Assembly (NCBI GenBank): GCA_964502525.1
Contig: CAZCXH010000048.1
Span: forward strand, 1-30,958
Length of the DNA: 30,958 bases
Direction: 5' to 3'
DNA from: DATLYB01 sp964502525
Lineage (GTDB): Bacteria > Bacteroidota > Bacteroidia > Chitinophagales > CAIOSU01
In this document: in pieces, positions 9,001 through 17,541 of the stretch
How positions within the stretch are numbered: position 1 is the first letter of the stretch
Layout of the letters: each line of letters begins with the position of its first letter
Notes under the pieces: generated by a model
Database searches by the model: none
The model's input: the letters and a program-made list of their open reading frames with translations, nothing else
Told to the model about the DNA's origin: nothing
Made by a program: the position numbers and the translations under genes

Positions 9001-12000
9001 TACCAACCTCACTGTGCTGGATACAAGCGTCAGCACCGTGAATGTTTCCATTTGCGATGGCGACACGTATTTTGCGGGAGGCTCATTTCAAAGCGCGGCA
9101 GGGGTTTATTACGACACCTTCTCAAATGCCAATAGTTGCGACAGCGTGATCATCACCAATTTGAGTATTCGAAACAACAGTGATGAAACAAGAGCGATAA
9201 GCATCTGTGAAGGAGATTCGTTTCTTGCCGGAGGCGCTTATCAATACACAAGCGGAAGCTACGCAGACACATTGATCTCGGTAAATGGCTGCGACAGCAT
9301 TCTCACAACCATCCTTGCCGTTTTCGACACAAGCACAACCTATCTGGCGGTTTCAATCTGCGATGGCGATTCATTCTTTGCCGGAAACGGTTGGCAGTTT
9401 GCTTCCGGAACTTATTATGATACTTTAAATTCGTCACACGGCTGCGACAGCGTCATAGTTACCAATTTGAGTATTGCGTTTGTTGCCGTTGATGCCGGCA
9501 TCGGTGCGGGAATATGTCCTGGAAATTCCGCGCAGCTCAGCGCAACGGGAGCTTTGACCTATTCATGGAGTCCTGCTAACGGGTTGGATGACCCGGCTCT
9601 CGCCAATCCAAATGCTTCTCCATCGGCCACCACTACTTACACTGTTACCGGCTATGGCGCGTGGGGCGGAAACCTGATCGTCAACGGTGATTTCAACGCT
9701 GGAAGCACAGGCTTCACATCGGCTTATGCTTATGCGCCCGGCTTGAATACAGCCGAGGGACAATATGCAGTGGGATCTAACTCTCAAGCATGGAACGGCA
9801 ACATGGCCGGATGCTCCGACCATACATCGGGCACGGGTGATTATATGATGGTTAACGGCAATACTGCTGCTGTAGCGCAGGTTTGGTGTCAAACCGTGAA
9901 TGTAAGCCCTGGTACCGAATATGCGTTTTCAACATGGATTGCCACCCTGCATAACAGCAATCCCGCGCAGCTTCAATTTTCCATCAATGGCGTGCTGATA
10001 GGTCAGATTTTGGCGGCAGGTCCGAACGTTTGCGCCTGGCAGCAGTTTTATACGACATGGAATTCCGGAGGGAATACCACTGCCGATATCTGCATTGTCA
10101 ATCAGAACACCGCATTTTTGGGCAACGATTTCGGCCTTGATGATATTTCATTTGCTCCGATGTGTTCTTCAACCGATACCGTCACCGTTACTGTTTATCC
10201 GGATTATAGCAGTCTTGTCAATGCCAGCGTTTGCGATGGAGAAACCTACACCTTGCCGGATGGTTCGATTGTAAACAGTGCCGGGACATATCCTGTTGTT
10301 TTGAGTTCCTTTCACGGCTGCGACAGTTTGATAACAACCAACCTTTCGGTGCTGCCGGTTCTTTCTCAAGCTGTCTCCGTCATTGTCTGCGCAGGGGATA
10401 GTGTCTTTGCGGGAGGAGGGTTCCGAACTCAACCGGGTGTTTACCGTGATACCGTGACTGCATCGAACGGCTGCGACAGCATTGTCATAACCGATTTGAG
10501 CGTGGCGGATACCTTCCGGATTTTTGCAGGCGAAACCATTTGCGAAGGGGATTCTGTATTTGCCGGGGGAAGCTGGCAGAAGCTTGCCGGAACGTATTAC
10601 GATAATCTTTCTACAACAAGAGGATGTGACAGCATTATCATTACAGATGTTTCGGTTATACCAACCATTTACACGCAATCGTACGAAGTGATTTGCGATG
10701 GCGACAGCTTTTTTGCCGCAGGCGCTTTTCAAAAAGTTGCGGGCATTTACTCCGATACGCTTGCCGGGTTTGCAGGCTGCGACAGCGTTCATATTACCAA
10801 CCTCTCCGTCAATGAAAGTTACCTGATCCGTGATACGGTCAATATCTGCGATGGCGATTCCTTTTTTGCCGGAGGAAGCTGGCGGAAACTTCCGGGCGAT
10901 TATATTGACTCTTTCTCATCGGATGACGGCTGTGACAGCGTTATAGCGTCTCATCTCATCGTTGATACCGTCAGTCAAACTCAATTCACCGCCTCAATTT
11001 GTTTTGGAGAATCCTATTTTGCCGGAGGCAGTCTGCAATCGTCTTCCGGAGTTTATACCGATACTTATACCGGTTCAACGGGCTGCGATAGCGTTGTTAC
11101 CACGACTCTTGTTGTGCTTGATACATCTGTCAGTTATGCTGCGGTTTCTATTTGCGAGGGCGATTCGTTGTTCCTTGGTGACGCATGGCGGAAAGATGCT
11201 GACGTCTATGTTGACACATTGCTTTCTTATGGCGGGTGTGACAGCACGGTAGTTACAACCCTTACGGTTACGCAACGGCTTTTCACTCAAATGGATACTT
11301 TGATTTGCGAAGGCGATAGCTTGTATGCCGGTGGAAAATTCCAAATGTCGCAAGGAACATACTTTGACACTGTCACGAGTTCCTTTGGCTGTGACAGCAT
11401 CATCACCACCAACCTTGACGTTATAGAAATCAATCTTGAAGGAGATACGGTAACGGTATGTTTGGGAGAGGATGCTGCGCTGCATGCTTCAGGCGGCTTC
11501 GCTTCATATATTTGGTCGCCTGGCGGGGAGACGTCATCGTCCATCAGCGCAACAGCGGGGCTTTACACTTTGACGGTAACTGATTCCAACAACTGCACTG
11601 CCTCTGCCGGCTTTTTGGTGGATGAAGCCGACTCCATCCTTTTGAAAGCCATGCCGGAAACGGATACTATCATTGAAGGTGAAAGCACGGTGCTTCAGGT
11701 TTCTTATTCTTCCCTTACCACGATAAACTCATTGGTATGGGATCCCCCGACAGGACTTGATTGCCCGACATGCGACCGTGTTAAGGCTTCACCAAACGAT
11801 GATATTGCATATACGGTAATTGCAACAGATAATTACGGCTGCACGGATGCTGTAATGATTCAGATCGTTGTAGATACATTAATGCAACCGGCACTTTATA
11901 TCCCTAACGCATTCACTCCTAATGGCGATGGCTTCAATGACGAGTTCAATGTTTATGGGCAGGGCATCGAGGGATTCCGGTTAAGGATATATGACAGGTG

Positions 12001-12175
12001 GGGAGAACTCATTTTTGAAACGCTGGATCCGGGTATTGGCTGGGACGGCACGTTCAAGGGTAATCCCTGCAATCCGGGCGTTTATATTTATTACGTTGAA
12101 GCGGGGTTCATCAGGAACGAACGCCTGCCCGACTTCGCCAGATACCGCAAAGGAAGCGTCACGCTTATCCGCTGA
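6007..12175 (+). CDS. Giant secreted multidomain protein with 51-residue Cys repeats and gliding-type (CHU_C, T9SS type B) tail
   Basis: One gene interrupted by a 100-N assembly gap (8622-8721). The two halves read in different frames only because the gap length is nominal, and collapsing it gives 2,022 residues. It starts at GTG 6007; an in-frame TGA at 5965 and no ATG between support this start. A signal peptide follows (LGKLILAVALSF). Domains in order: choice-of-anchor L (about residues 150-400, with ASEEYNEFVCSQYNDVFAFLV); a Calx-beta-like segment; an Ig-like domain with SYSWSTGDS; a PKD domain (FFWDLGD, HSYAAAGSYDVFL); nine two-Cys repeats; an Ig-like strand set and a jelly-roll-like module (NGDFNAGSTGF); eight more repeats; Ig-like domains; and a terminal CHU_C domain (IPNAFTPNGDGFND, YDRWGELIFE, GWDGTFKG, PGVYIYYVEA). 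It is probably an extracellular adhesin or matrix protein exported by T9SS; that role is inferred. Confidence 0.85.
8008..8619 (+). repeat. 51-residue ICxGDS/GCDS repeats, copies 1-4
   Basis: Four head-to-tail units of exactly 153 bases. Each unit has the pattern IC-x-GDS-x-FAGG-x2-Q-x3-G-x-Y-x-DTL-x4-GCDS-x3-T-x-L-x-V, so each carries two cysteines about 30 residues apart. Copy 4 ends two bases before the assembly gap. Confidence 0.9.
8622..8721. other. Assembly gap (100 N) inside the repeat array
   Basis: A run of exactly 100 N is the conventional placeholder for unknown length. The left flank ends ...CTGGATACAAG and the right flank begins CGTCAGCACCG. The same two strings occur directly joined at 9027/9028, so the missing length may be zero or a whole number of repeat units. 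Confidence 0.95.
8722..9484 (+). repeat. 51-residue ICxGDS/GCDS repeats, copies 5-9
   Basis: Five further 153-base units. Copies 5 and 7 resemble each other closely (VSTVNVSICDGDTYFAGG at the start, LSIRNN at the end). Copies 4, 6 and 8 resemble each other (GCDSILTT, TVLDT or similar). This gives a higher-order 306-base dimer repeat. The first 55 bases after the gap are identical to 9028-9082. Confidence 0.9.
10205..11431 (+). repeat. 51-residue ICxGDS/GCDS repeats, copies 10-17
   Basis: Eight more units after an interposed module. Copy 10 is 52 residues and lacks the FAGG motif (it reads TLPDGS); copies 11-17 are each 153 bases. These copies are more diverged from one another than copies 4-8, which suggests an older expansion. 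Confidence 0.9.
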
Positions 12176-12252
12176 GTTATTCAGGAACGGTTTTTGCAAC
12201 TTTTAACAACCGCGGCTGAGTAAAACAAACAACAGCCTTCGTACAACCCGTT

Positions 12253-12260
12253 TATCTTTG
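12253..12260 (+). promoter_or_regulatory. Candidate -7 promoter element
   Basis: TATCTTTG is an exact match to the Bacteroidota -7 consensus TAnnTTTG. It sits 22 bases before the ATG of the thioredoxin-like gene. No clear -33 TTG lies at standard spacing. Confidence 0.35.
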
Positions 12261-12282
12261 CGCTTCTAAATTTTCGTGTTAT

Positions 12283-13782
12283 ATGGCAGAAAGACTTCCC
12301 GGAGTTTTGCATATTCTGATATTTTTACTTGCCGCCAATGTTTTTGCAGCGGGAAAAGAAGGCTATCAGATTAAGGTAAAAATCAACCACCTTTCCAACG
12401 ATTCCATCTTCCTCGCTTATCATTTTGGAGATAAGCAATACATGAAAGACACAGTGAAGCTCGACAATAACGGGGCAGGGGTGTTTGAAGGAAAGGAGGC
12501 TTTGCCGGGCGGATTCTACCTGATTGTTTATCCCAGGAAGAGTTACTTTGAGATTATTGTCAACGAACAGTTTTTCTCAATCGAAAATGACACGTTTGAT
12601 TACCAGACGAATTTCAAATCAACCGGATCGGTGGAGAACAAAATTTTTTATGAGGATATAGCTTTCATCGGCAGCAAGCATAAGGTAAAAGCCGCTCTCG
12701 ATGCCGAATACAAGCAGGCGGAAGGGAACAAGGAAAAACAGGAGGAGGTTAAGAAAAAATTGCAGGCTTTGGATGATGACGTCATAGCATACAGGGAAAA
12801 AATTCAAAAAGATTACCCCAATACTTTCTATGCGAAATTTTTGAAGAGTCTTGATGAAATTGAAATCCCGGAATGTCCTAAAGACTCCAATGGACAGTGC
12901 CTGGACTCGCTGTTCCAGTATAAATACTACAAGGCTCATTACTTTGACAACATTGACTTCACTGATGACCGCATGTTGCGCACTCCTACGTTCTATAAGA
13001 AGGTCATGGATTATCTGGAGAGGATGGTGCCCCAGTCTCCGGATTCTCTCGGCATTTATTGCGATGTGATCCTCAATAAGGCGCGCCCCAATAACGAAGT
13101 GTTCAAGTACTGGCTCATCACGCTGCTGAACTATTATGCCAACTCAAAGATCATGTGCCAGGAAGCCGTGTATGTCCACTTAGTGGAAAATTATTACGCC
13201 AAGGGTGACGCGCCCTGGACATCGGAAGATGACCTGTTCAGGATCACAGACAGGGCGAAAAAGCTGAAGCCTACGCTCTGCAACAAGGTAGCGCCAAATT
13301 TGTTTCTGCGCGATTTAAACAACACTTTGATTCCGATGCATTCCGTTAAGGCAAAGTACATGATGCTTTTTTTCTATGATCCTGATTGCGGGCATTGCAA
13401 GAAGGAAACGCCACTCATGCTGAACGCCTATAAGAAGATCGTTGACACCATGCACGTTGACTTCAAGGTGTATGCAGCGCCTACCATGCACCTGCACAAA
13501 GGCGACTATGACGACAACAAAAACCCGATATTCAGCGATGACCCCAAAGACAGGGACGCATGGCCCAACTTCGTGAAGGAATATAAAATTGAACCCTGGA
13601 TCAACGTGGCTGACCTGTATTTGCAGGATAACTTCCGCGCCAATTACGACATCAACAGCACACCGGTCGCTTTGCTGCTCGATGCCGACAAAAAGATTCT
13701 GGCGAAGCGCTTCAGCCCTGAGCAACTCGTAAAAATCATTGAAGACCTGGAAAAGCGGGACAGTAAGAAAAAAGCCAACTGA
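12283..13782 (+). CDS. Thioredoxin-like protein with DUF4369 and DUF5106-type regions
   Basis: 499 residues with an N-terminal signal sequence (about 1-23, ending VFAAG). Residues about 28-130 resemble DUF4369 beta strands (KVKINHLSNDSIFLAYHFG). A Lys/Glu-rich, probably coiled-coil stretch follows (about 145-185). The middle resembles DUF5106. The last 150 residues form a thioredoxin fold with a DPDCGHCKKETP active site (Cys369-Gly-His-Cys372) and a probable cis-Pro loop INSTPVALLLD. Family members are envelope-associated thiol-disulfide oxidoreductases, related to the TlpA/ResA class. Lying next to a gene for a protein with dozens of cysteines, it could assist disulfide handling in exported proteins; that link is inference. 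It is transcribed separately from the giant gene, 107 bases downstream. Confidence 0.8.
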   Translation: MAERLPGVLHILIFLLAANVFAAGKEGYQIKVKINHLSNDSIFLAYHFGDKQYMKDTVKLDNNGAGVFEGKEALPGGFYLIVYPRKSYFEIIVNEQFFSIENDTFDYQTNFKSTGSVENKIFYEDIAFIGSKHKVKAALDAEYKQAEGNKEKQEEVKKKLQALDDDVIAYREKIQKDYPNTFYAKFLKSLDEIEIPECPKDSNGQCLDSLFQYKYYKAHYFDNIDFTDDRMLRTPTFYKKVMDYLERMVPQSPDSLGIYCDVILNKARPNNEVFKYWLITLLNYYANSKIMCQEAVYVHLVENYYAKGDAPWTSEDDLFRITDRAKKLKPTLCNKVAPNLFLRDLNNTLIPMHSVKAKYMMLFFYDPDCGHCKKETPLMLNAYKKIVDTMHVDFKVYAAPTMHLHKGDYDDNKNPIFSDDPKDRDAWPNFVKEYKIEPWINVADLYLQDNFRANYDINSTPVALLLDADKKILAKRFSPEQLVKIIEDLEKRDSKKKAN

Positions 13783-13837
13783 CAGGAAGTGTTGCCAATA
13801 CTGTCTGATAATTTATAGGTCATGTTCATCATCTCCG

Positions 13838-13868
13838 TTGTTTTTTGAAATCCTTTTGCATATTTTCG
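13838..13868 (+). promoter_or_regulatory. Candidate promoter for the cytochrome-like T9SS gene
   Basis: TTG at 13838-13840, then 20 bases, then TATTTTCG at 13861-13868. This fits the -33/-7 arrangement of this phylum with one mismatch, and is about 70 bases before the ATG at 13938. Confidence 0.35.
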
Positions 13869-13937
13869 GACACGAAAAAATTTTGGTTCAAAGGTTTGCA
13901 ACCAAAATCGCATTTAATCATTTAAAAAAAATAACCC

Positions 13938-14702
13938 ATGAATCTTAAAAAACTTGTGTTCACTTTAGCAGCGACAATTGCCCTGACAACAACCTATGCG
14001 CAGAAGACTTGGAGCGATATTTATACTATTCTGAATACAAAATGCAGCAGCCAGGCATGCCATGGATCCGGCAGCGCGAATGATGAGTTTAATGTTGATA
14101 CAACGGCATCAGTGCTTTACTCCCAGTTGCTAAATGCCAATCCGAACAATCCTTATGCGAGAGATTCGGTTCACAACAAGTTTATCACGCCTAACTCACC
14201 GCAAACCAGTTTCCTGCTTCGCAAAATTGCTCATTGCGACACCTCCAGCAGCCTTTCGCTGACTCAGCCTTTTGAAGGCTCCGGCATGCCTGTGATTGGC
14301 GGCACCCTGCCAGATGCTGACATTGAACTCATTTATAACTGGGTCAACCAGGGCGCTTCCGAAACCGCTGCTATCAGTCCGGATACCGTTGCAGGTGATG
14401 TTTGCGACCTCCCTCCTCCGGTGGGTGTTGAAAACTTCAGCGGCATCATTGCTTCCATCTCCGCATATCCAAATCCTGCGGCAGAGAACTTTTCATTGAG
14501 CTATTCGCTCAATGAGCCGTCATTGGTGACGGTAGATTTGCTCGACCTCGCAGGGAAAAAAATGAAAACCATTTTCACCGAAAATCAGTTTCCGGGCAGT
14601 CACATTGCAACCATTGCCATTGCTCCTGAAATGAAGGGGGTTTATCTGGTAAGGCTTGCAGCAGGCGCAGCCCGGCATACAAGGAAAGTAGCCCTCTACT
14701 GA
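13938..14702 (+). CDS. Secreted c-type-cytochrome-like protein with T9SS type A tail
   Basis: 254 residues. The signal peptide ends near TTYAQ (about residue 22). Directly after it, KCSSQACHG offers a heme attachment site with four residues between the cysteines (CX4CH) rather than the usual two. Further on, GSGMPVIGGTLPDADIELIYNWVNQGA matches the usual end of small class I cytochromes, including the axial Met and the closing helix. Residues from about 175 form a T9SS type A sorting domain (ISAYPNPAAENFSL ... GVYLVRLAAG). The product is therefore a probable monoheme cytochrome domain exported to the cell surface. No partner oxidase is adjacent. Heme binding is inferred; the sorting domain is clear. 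Confidence 0.75.
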   Translation: MNLKKLVFTLAATIALTTTYAQKTWSDIYTILNTKCSSQACHGSGSANDEFNVDTTASVLYSQLLNANPNNPYARDSVHNKFITPNSPQTSFLLRKIAHCDTSSSLSLTQPFEGSGMPVIGGTLPDADIELIYNWVNQGASETAAISPDTVAGDVCDLPPPVGVENFSGIIASISAYPNPAAENFSLSYSLNEPSLVTVDLLDLAGKKMKTIFTENQFPGSHIATIAIAPEMKGVYLVRLAAGAARHTRKVALY

Positions 14703-14777
14703 TTTTTGTTACGGACTGAAGGATTTCAGTTCGAAAGCTGGTTATACCTTGAACTGGATAAATTGCGCCATTGAGCA

Positions 14778-14848
14778 GTTTACGGTTTACGGTTTACAGT
14801 TTGGAGTTTTGTGCAACCGTAAACCGTAAACATATAAACTGTAAACAG
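14778..14848. repeat. REP-like palindromic intergenic element
   Basis: GTTTACG is repeated in tandem (14778-14800, ending GTTTACAGT). The inverted counterparts are at 14816-14831 (ACCGTAAACCGTAAAC) and 14837-14846 (AACTGTAAAC). The arms can fold into a long hairpin with alternative registers. It lies between the cytochrome-like gene and the acyltransferase gene, and resembles dispersed intergenic palindromes. Confidence 0.7.
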
Positions 14849-14889
14849 AAATAGAAAATTACGATTTTATCCCGCGCACAGTATAATCC

Positions 14890-15777
14890 ATGAAACGGTT
14901 GTCTTTCCTTGCCGTAATGTCAATCGTTTATCCGCTCTCGTTGCTGCCGTTTTCAATGCTTTTCCGGTTATCGGATTTTGCGTACTGCATTGTTTATTAT
15001 GTTATCCGCTACAGAAGGAAAGTTGTGTTTGCCAATCTTCAAAATTCCTTTCCGGATAAGACCGATGCTGAGATCACCACGATTGCAAAAAAGTTTTACC
15101 GCAATCTCTGCGACATTGCGGTGGAGAACATCAAGCTGGTCAGCATATCGAAAGAGCAGGCTTCAAAAAGGTGTCGGAATAACAATCCTGAGGTCCTTGA
15201 CAGGCTGTTTGAACAGGGAAGGAGCGTGATTGCGACTATTGGTCATTGCGGCAACTGGGAACTTGCCGGCTTGGCGACAAGCCTTATGGTTAAACATCAT
15301 TCCGTTGCATTTTACAAAAGGCTGAAAAATATTCACTTCGACCGTTTCGCAATAAAAATGCGGGCAAAATTCGGAATGGATCTGGTGCCGCACACGCGGG
15401 CAAGGCAAATGCTGAAACATGCAGGCGACCGCCCAAGCATGTACATCTTCATCACCGACCAGACGCCATCCAATGATTTCACAAGTTATTGGACTGCCTT
15501 TCTGAACCAGGATACCGCCATTTACAAAGGCGCTGAGAAATTCGCAAGGCTGACCGGACACCCGGTTGTGTATGGTGATATTCAACGGGTGAAAAGGGGA
15601 TATTACACTATTGACGTGAAAATGCTGGCGGAAAACTCAATCCGGACAAAGGAGGGCGAAATAACGGAACTGCATACCCGGGCATTAGAGGAGACTATCT
15701 TACGGCATCCTGATAACTGGTTGTGGACGCATCGCAGATGGAAGCGAAAAAAACCGTTTGCAACGGGTCATGCCTGA
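14890..15777 (+). CDS. Lysophospholipid/lipid A acyltransferase (LpxL/HtrB family)
   Basis: 295 residues, the usual length for the family. An N-terminal hydrophobic segment (about 5-25) anchors it at the inner membrane. The catalytic HX4E motif is in GHCGNWELAG (His near residue 118). FITDQTPSN and YKGAEKFARLTGHPVVYGD are conserved family segments, and HPDNWLWTHRRWK is the typical end. These enzymes transfer an acyl chain to a lipid A precursor or related lipid. The gene is followed after 27 bases by a glycosyltransferase gene on the same strand, a pairing consistent with envelope lipid/glycan assembly. The exact acceptor is unknown, so no symbol is given. Confidence 0.88.
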   Translation: MKRLSFLAVMSIVYPLSLLPFSMLFRLSDFAYCIVYYVIRYRRKVVFANLQNSFPDKTDAEITTIAKKFYRNLCDIAVENIKLVSISKEQASKRCRNNNPEVLDRLFEQGRSVIATIGHCGNWELAGLATSLMVKHHSVAFYKRLKNIHFDRFAIKMRAKFGMDLVPHTRARQMLKHAGDRPSMYIFITDQTPSNDFTSYWTAFLNQDTAIYKGAEKFARLTGHPVVYGDIQRVKRGYYTIDVKMLAENSIRTKEGEITELHTRALEETILRHPDNWLWTHRRWKRKKPFATGHA

Positions 15778-15804
15778 GTTCCGATATTCGCATAATTTGC
15801 GCTG

Positions 15805-16860
15805 ATGCAGCATTATCCGTCCGTTGCGGTGGTTGTTCTATCATGGAACGGGAGAAAATTTCTTGAGCAGTTCCTTCCACCACTCTTAAAGACAACCTAT
15901 CCCAACGCTTCCCTATACGTTGCGGACAACGCATCAACAGACGACTCTGTAAAATTTGCAAGCGACAATTTTCCGGGAATCAAGATTATCCGCATCGGGA
16001 GAAACTGCGGTTTTGCAGAAGGATACAATATCGCATTGAAACAAATTGAAGCTGATTACTACGTTTTGCTCAATCAGGATGTCGAGGTGACTCCGGGATG
16101 GATAGAACCCGTAATTGGCTTGATGGAGAGCGACCAGCGAATTGCCGCCTGCCAGCCAAAGATTCATTGGCATGCCGATAAAAGCCGGTTCGAGTATGCG
16201 GGAGCTGCAGGAGGCTTCCTGGATAAATACGGCTATTCCTTTTGCCGCGGCAGGTTCTTCAATGTAACCGAGATTGACGCAGGGCAGTATAACACCGCCT
16301 CGGAAATTGTATGGGCGACCGGAGCCTGCATGTTCACGCGCTCCAAATTGTATCATGAGGCGGGCGGACTTGACGGAGATTTTTTCGCATACTTCGAGGA
16401 GATTGATTTGTGCTGGCGGTTGAAGAATGCCGGATATTCCATTCACTATTGCCCTGATTCGGTGGTGTTCCACGTTGGAGGCGGCAGCCTGCCCCGAGGC
16501 AATCCGAAAAAAACATTTTTAAATTATCGCAATAACATGAGCGCGTTGGTGAAGAATCTGCCCGCTGAAAATTTGTTCGCCACATTGTTCCTCAGGTTTT
16601 GCCTCGATATTATTTCAGCGTATAAATCGCTTTTCACCGGCAACTGGCGCGACTATCTTGCCATCGCCAAAGCGCATGTTTATTTTGTCAGCCACTTTAA
16701 TGAGTTGCTGGCAAGGAGAAAAAAGGTGTGGACGGCAATTGCATCAAATAAAATATCTTCACCCAACCGGAAAGGATTTTACAAGGGGAGTATTATCATT
16801 GAGCATTTCATCAAGAGGATTCACAACTTCAGCGAGCTGCCGGCAGAAAAATTTGAATGA
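15805..16860 (+). CDS. Glycosyltransferase family 2
   Basis: 351 residues. The N-terminal GT-A fold is clear: VAVVVLSWNGRKFLEQFLP, then VADNASTDDS, then GFAEGYNIAL, with LLNQDVEV at the metal/nucleotide-sugar site (NQD in place of the common DxD). DFFAYFEEIDLCWRLKNAGY is the acceptor-side ED motif typical of rhamnosyltransferase-like members of the family. The C-terminal 100 residues form a helical tail with membrane-proximal hydrophobic stretches. It most likely adds a sugar to an envelope glycan, in a two-gene unit with the acyltransferase upstream. Confidence 0.88.
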   Translation: MQHYPSVAVVVLSWNGRKFLEQFLPPLLKTTYPNASLYVADNASTDDSVKFASDNFPGIKIIRIGRNCGFAEGYNIALKQIEADYYVLLNQDVEVTPGWIEPVIGLMESDQRIAACQPKIHWHADKSRFEYAGAAGGFLDKYGYSFCRGRFFNVTEIDAGQYNTASEIVWATGACMFTRSKLYHEAGGLDGDFFAYFEEIDLCWRLKNAGYSIHYCPDSVVFHVGGGSLPRGNPKKTFLNYRNNMSALVKNLPAENLFATLFLRFCLDIISAYKSLFTGNWRDYLAIAKAHVYFVSHFNELLARRKKVWTAIASNKISSPNRKGFYKGSIIIEHFIKRIHNFSELPAEKFE

Positions 16861-16924
16861 ATATTCAATTTGCCGGGCTGGAGTTTCGAGTTGCAGAAGG
16901 CAATCCCTATTTCTTGCTATAAAC

Positions 16925-17287
16925 TCACAGCAACTCCCTCATCCCAAGCGCTATCCCCACAATGGTGCTTGCAATACCGAGTAGTGTCAGCAGCGCCTTC
17001 AGGAATTTCATTGAAATAGCGCGCGCTTTATCCCGCAGATAGCCGCCACGCTGGTAAAACTTTATTCCCTCGTATGTGATAAAATATCCCTTGCCTTCTT
17101 TCTGCGGTTTTTCGGATACAAGTTTATCGCTCAGGAATTTTTCCAGCATCATTGAAATATCCTCCCCTGTCAACCGGATGGGCAGCTTCTTCTGAATAGC
17201 CCGGATGCCGAGCGCAGCCTTGTCCTTGTTCAGGTATAGAACCTCCAATGCGGAATCCAACTTCAGTATTTCCATGAGGTAAAACAT
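16925..17287 (-). CDS. Small winged-helix-like protein with C-terminal membrane helix
   Basis: 120 residues. Residues about 5-80 read as helices followed by a strand-turn-strand (LVSEKPQKEGKGYFITYEGIKFY), resembling a winged helix. Residues about 97-115 (KALLTLLGIASTIVGIALGM) are a single transmembrane helix. The Met at residue 5 is an alternative start. The family is not recognised. It converges with the glycosyltransferase gene, 64 bases away. A DNA-binding role is only one possibility, as such folds also mediate protein contacts. Confidence 0.6.
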   Translation of the reverse strand: MFYLMEILKLDSALEVLYLNKDKAALGIRAIQKKLPIRLTGEDISMMLEKFLSDKLVSEKPQKEGKGYFITYEGIKFYQRGGYLRDKARAISMKFLKALLTLLGIASTIVGIALGMRELL

Positions 17288-17424
17288 GGCTTGATGTCGT
17301 GAAACCCTTTACCAGAGCGCATTTCATCGTTTACAGCATACGGTTTTCCGGATTTTTAGTTTTGCTAAATAATGTGAATGTTTCACTATATCAGACATTT
17401 TTTCGGCCATCATGCGAATAGAGC

Positions 17425-17451
17425 GCGGATGACGCGGATTATGCGGATGGC
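17425..17451. repeat. 9-bp tandem repeat, three copies
   Basis: GCGGATGAC, GCGGATTAT and GCGGATGGC follow each other exactly in the 254-base space before the lipase gene. The space also holds GTGAATGTTTCAC (17374-17386), a small inverted repeat. No gene is seen in 17288-17541. Confidence 0.6.
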
Positions 17452-17541
17452 CGCTGATGAATCCTAAGAAATCCGTCCTGTCCATGCTCTATTGCATTTG
17501 CCACCCAATTTCTCGTTATCTTCAACGCCAAAATCCCAAGA

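Noticed and set aside
10169..10792. Minus-strand open frame of 207 codons
   Set aside because: It lies wholly antisense to repeats 10-13 of the giant protein, and its translation shows no family motif.
15934..16473. 179-codon minus-strand frame
   Set aside because: Antisense to the clearly coding glycosyltransferase.
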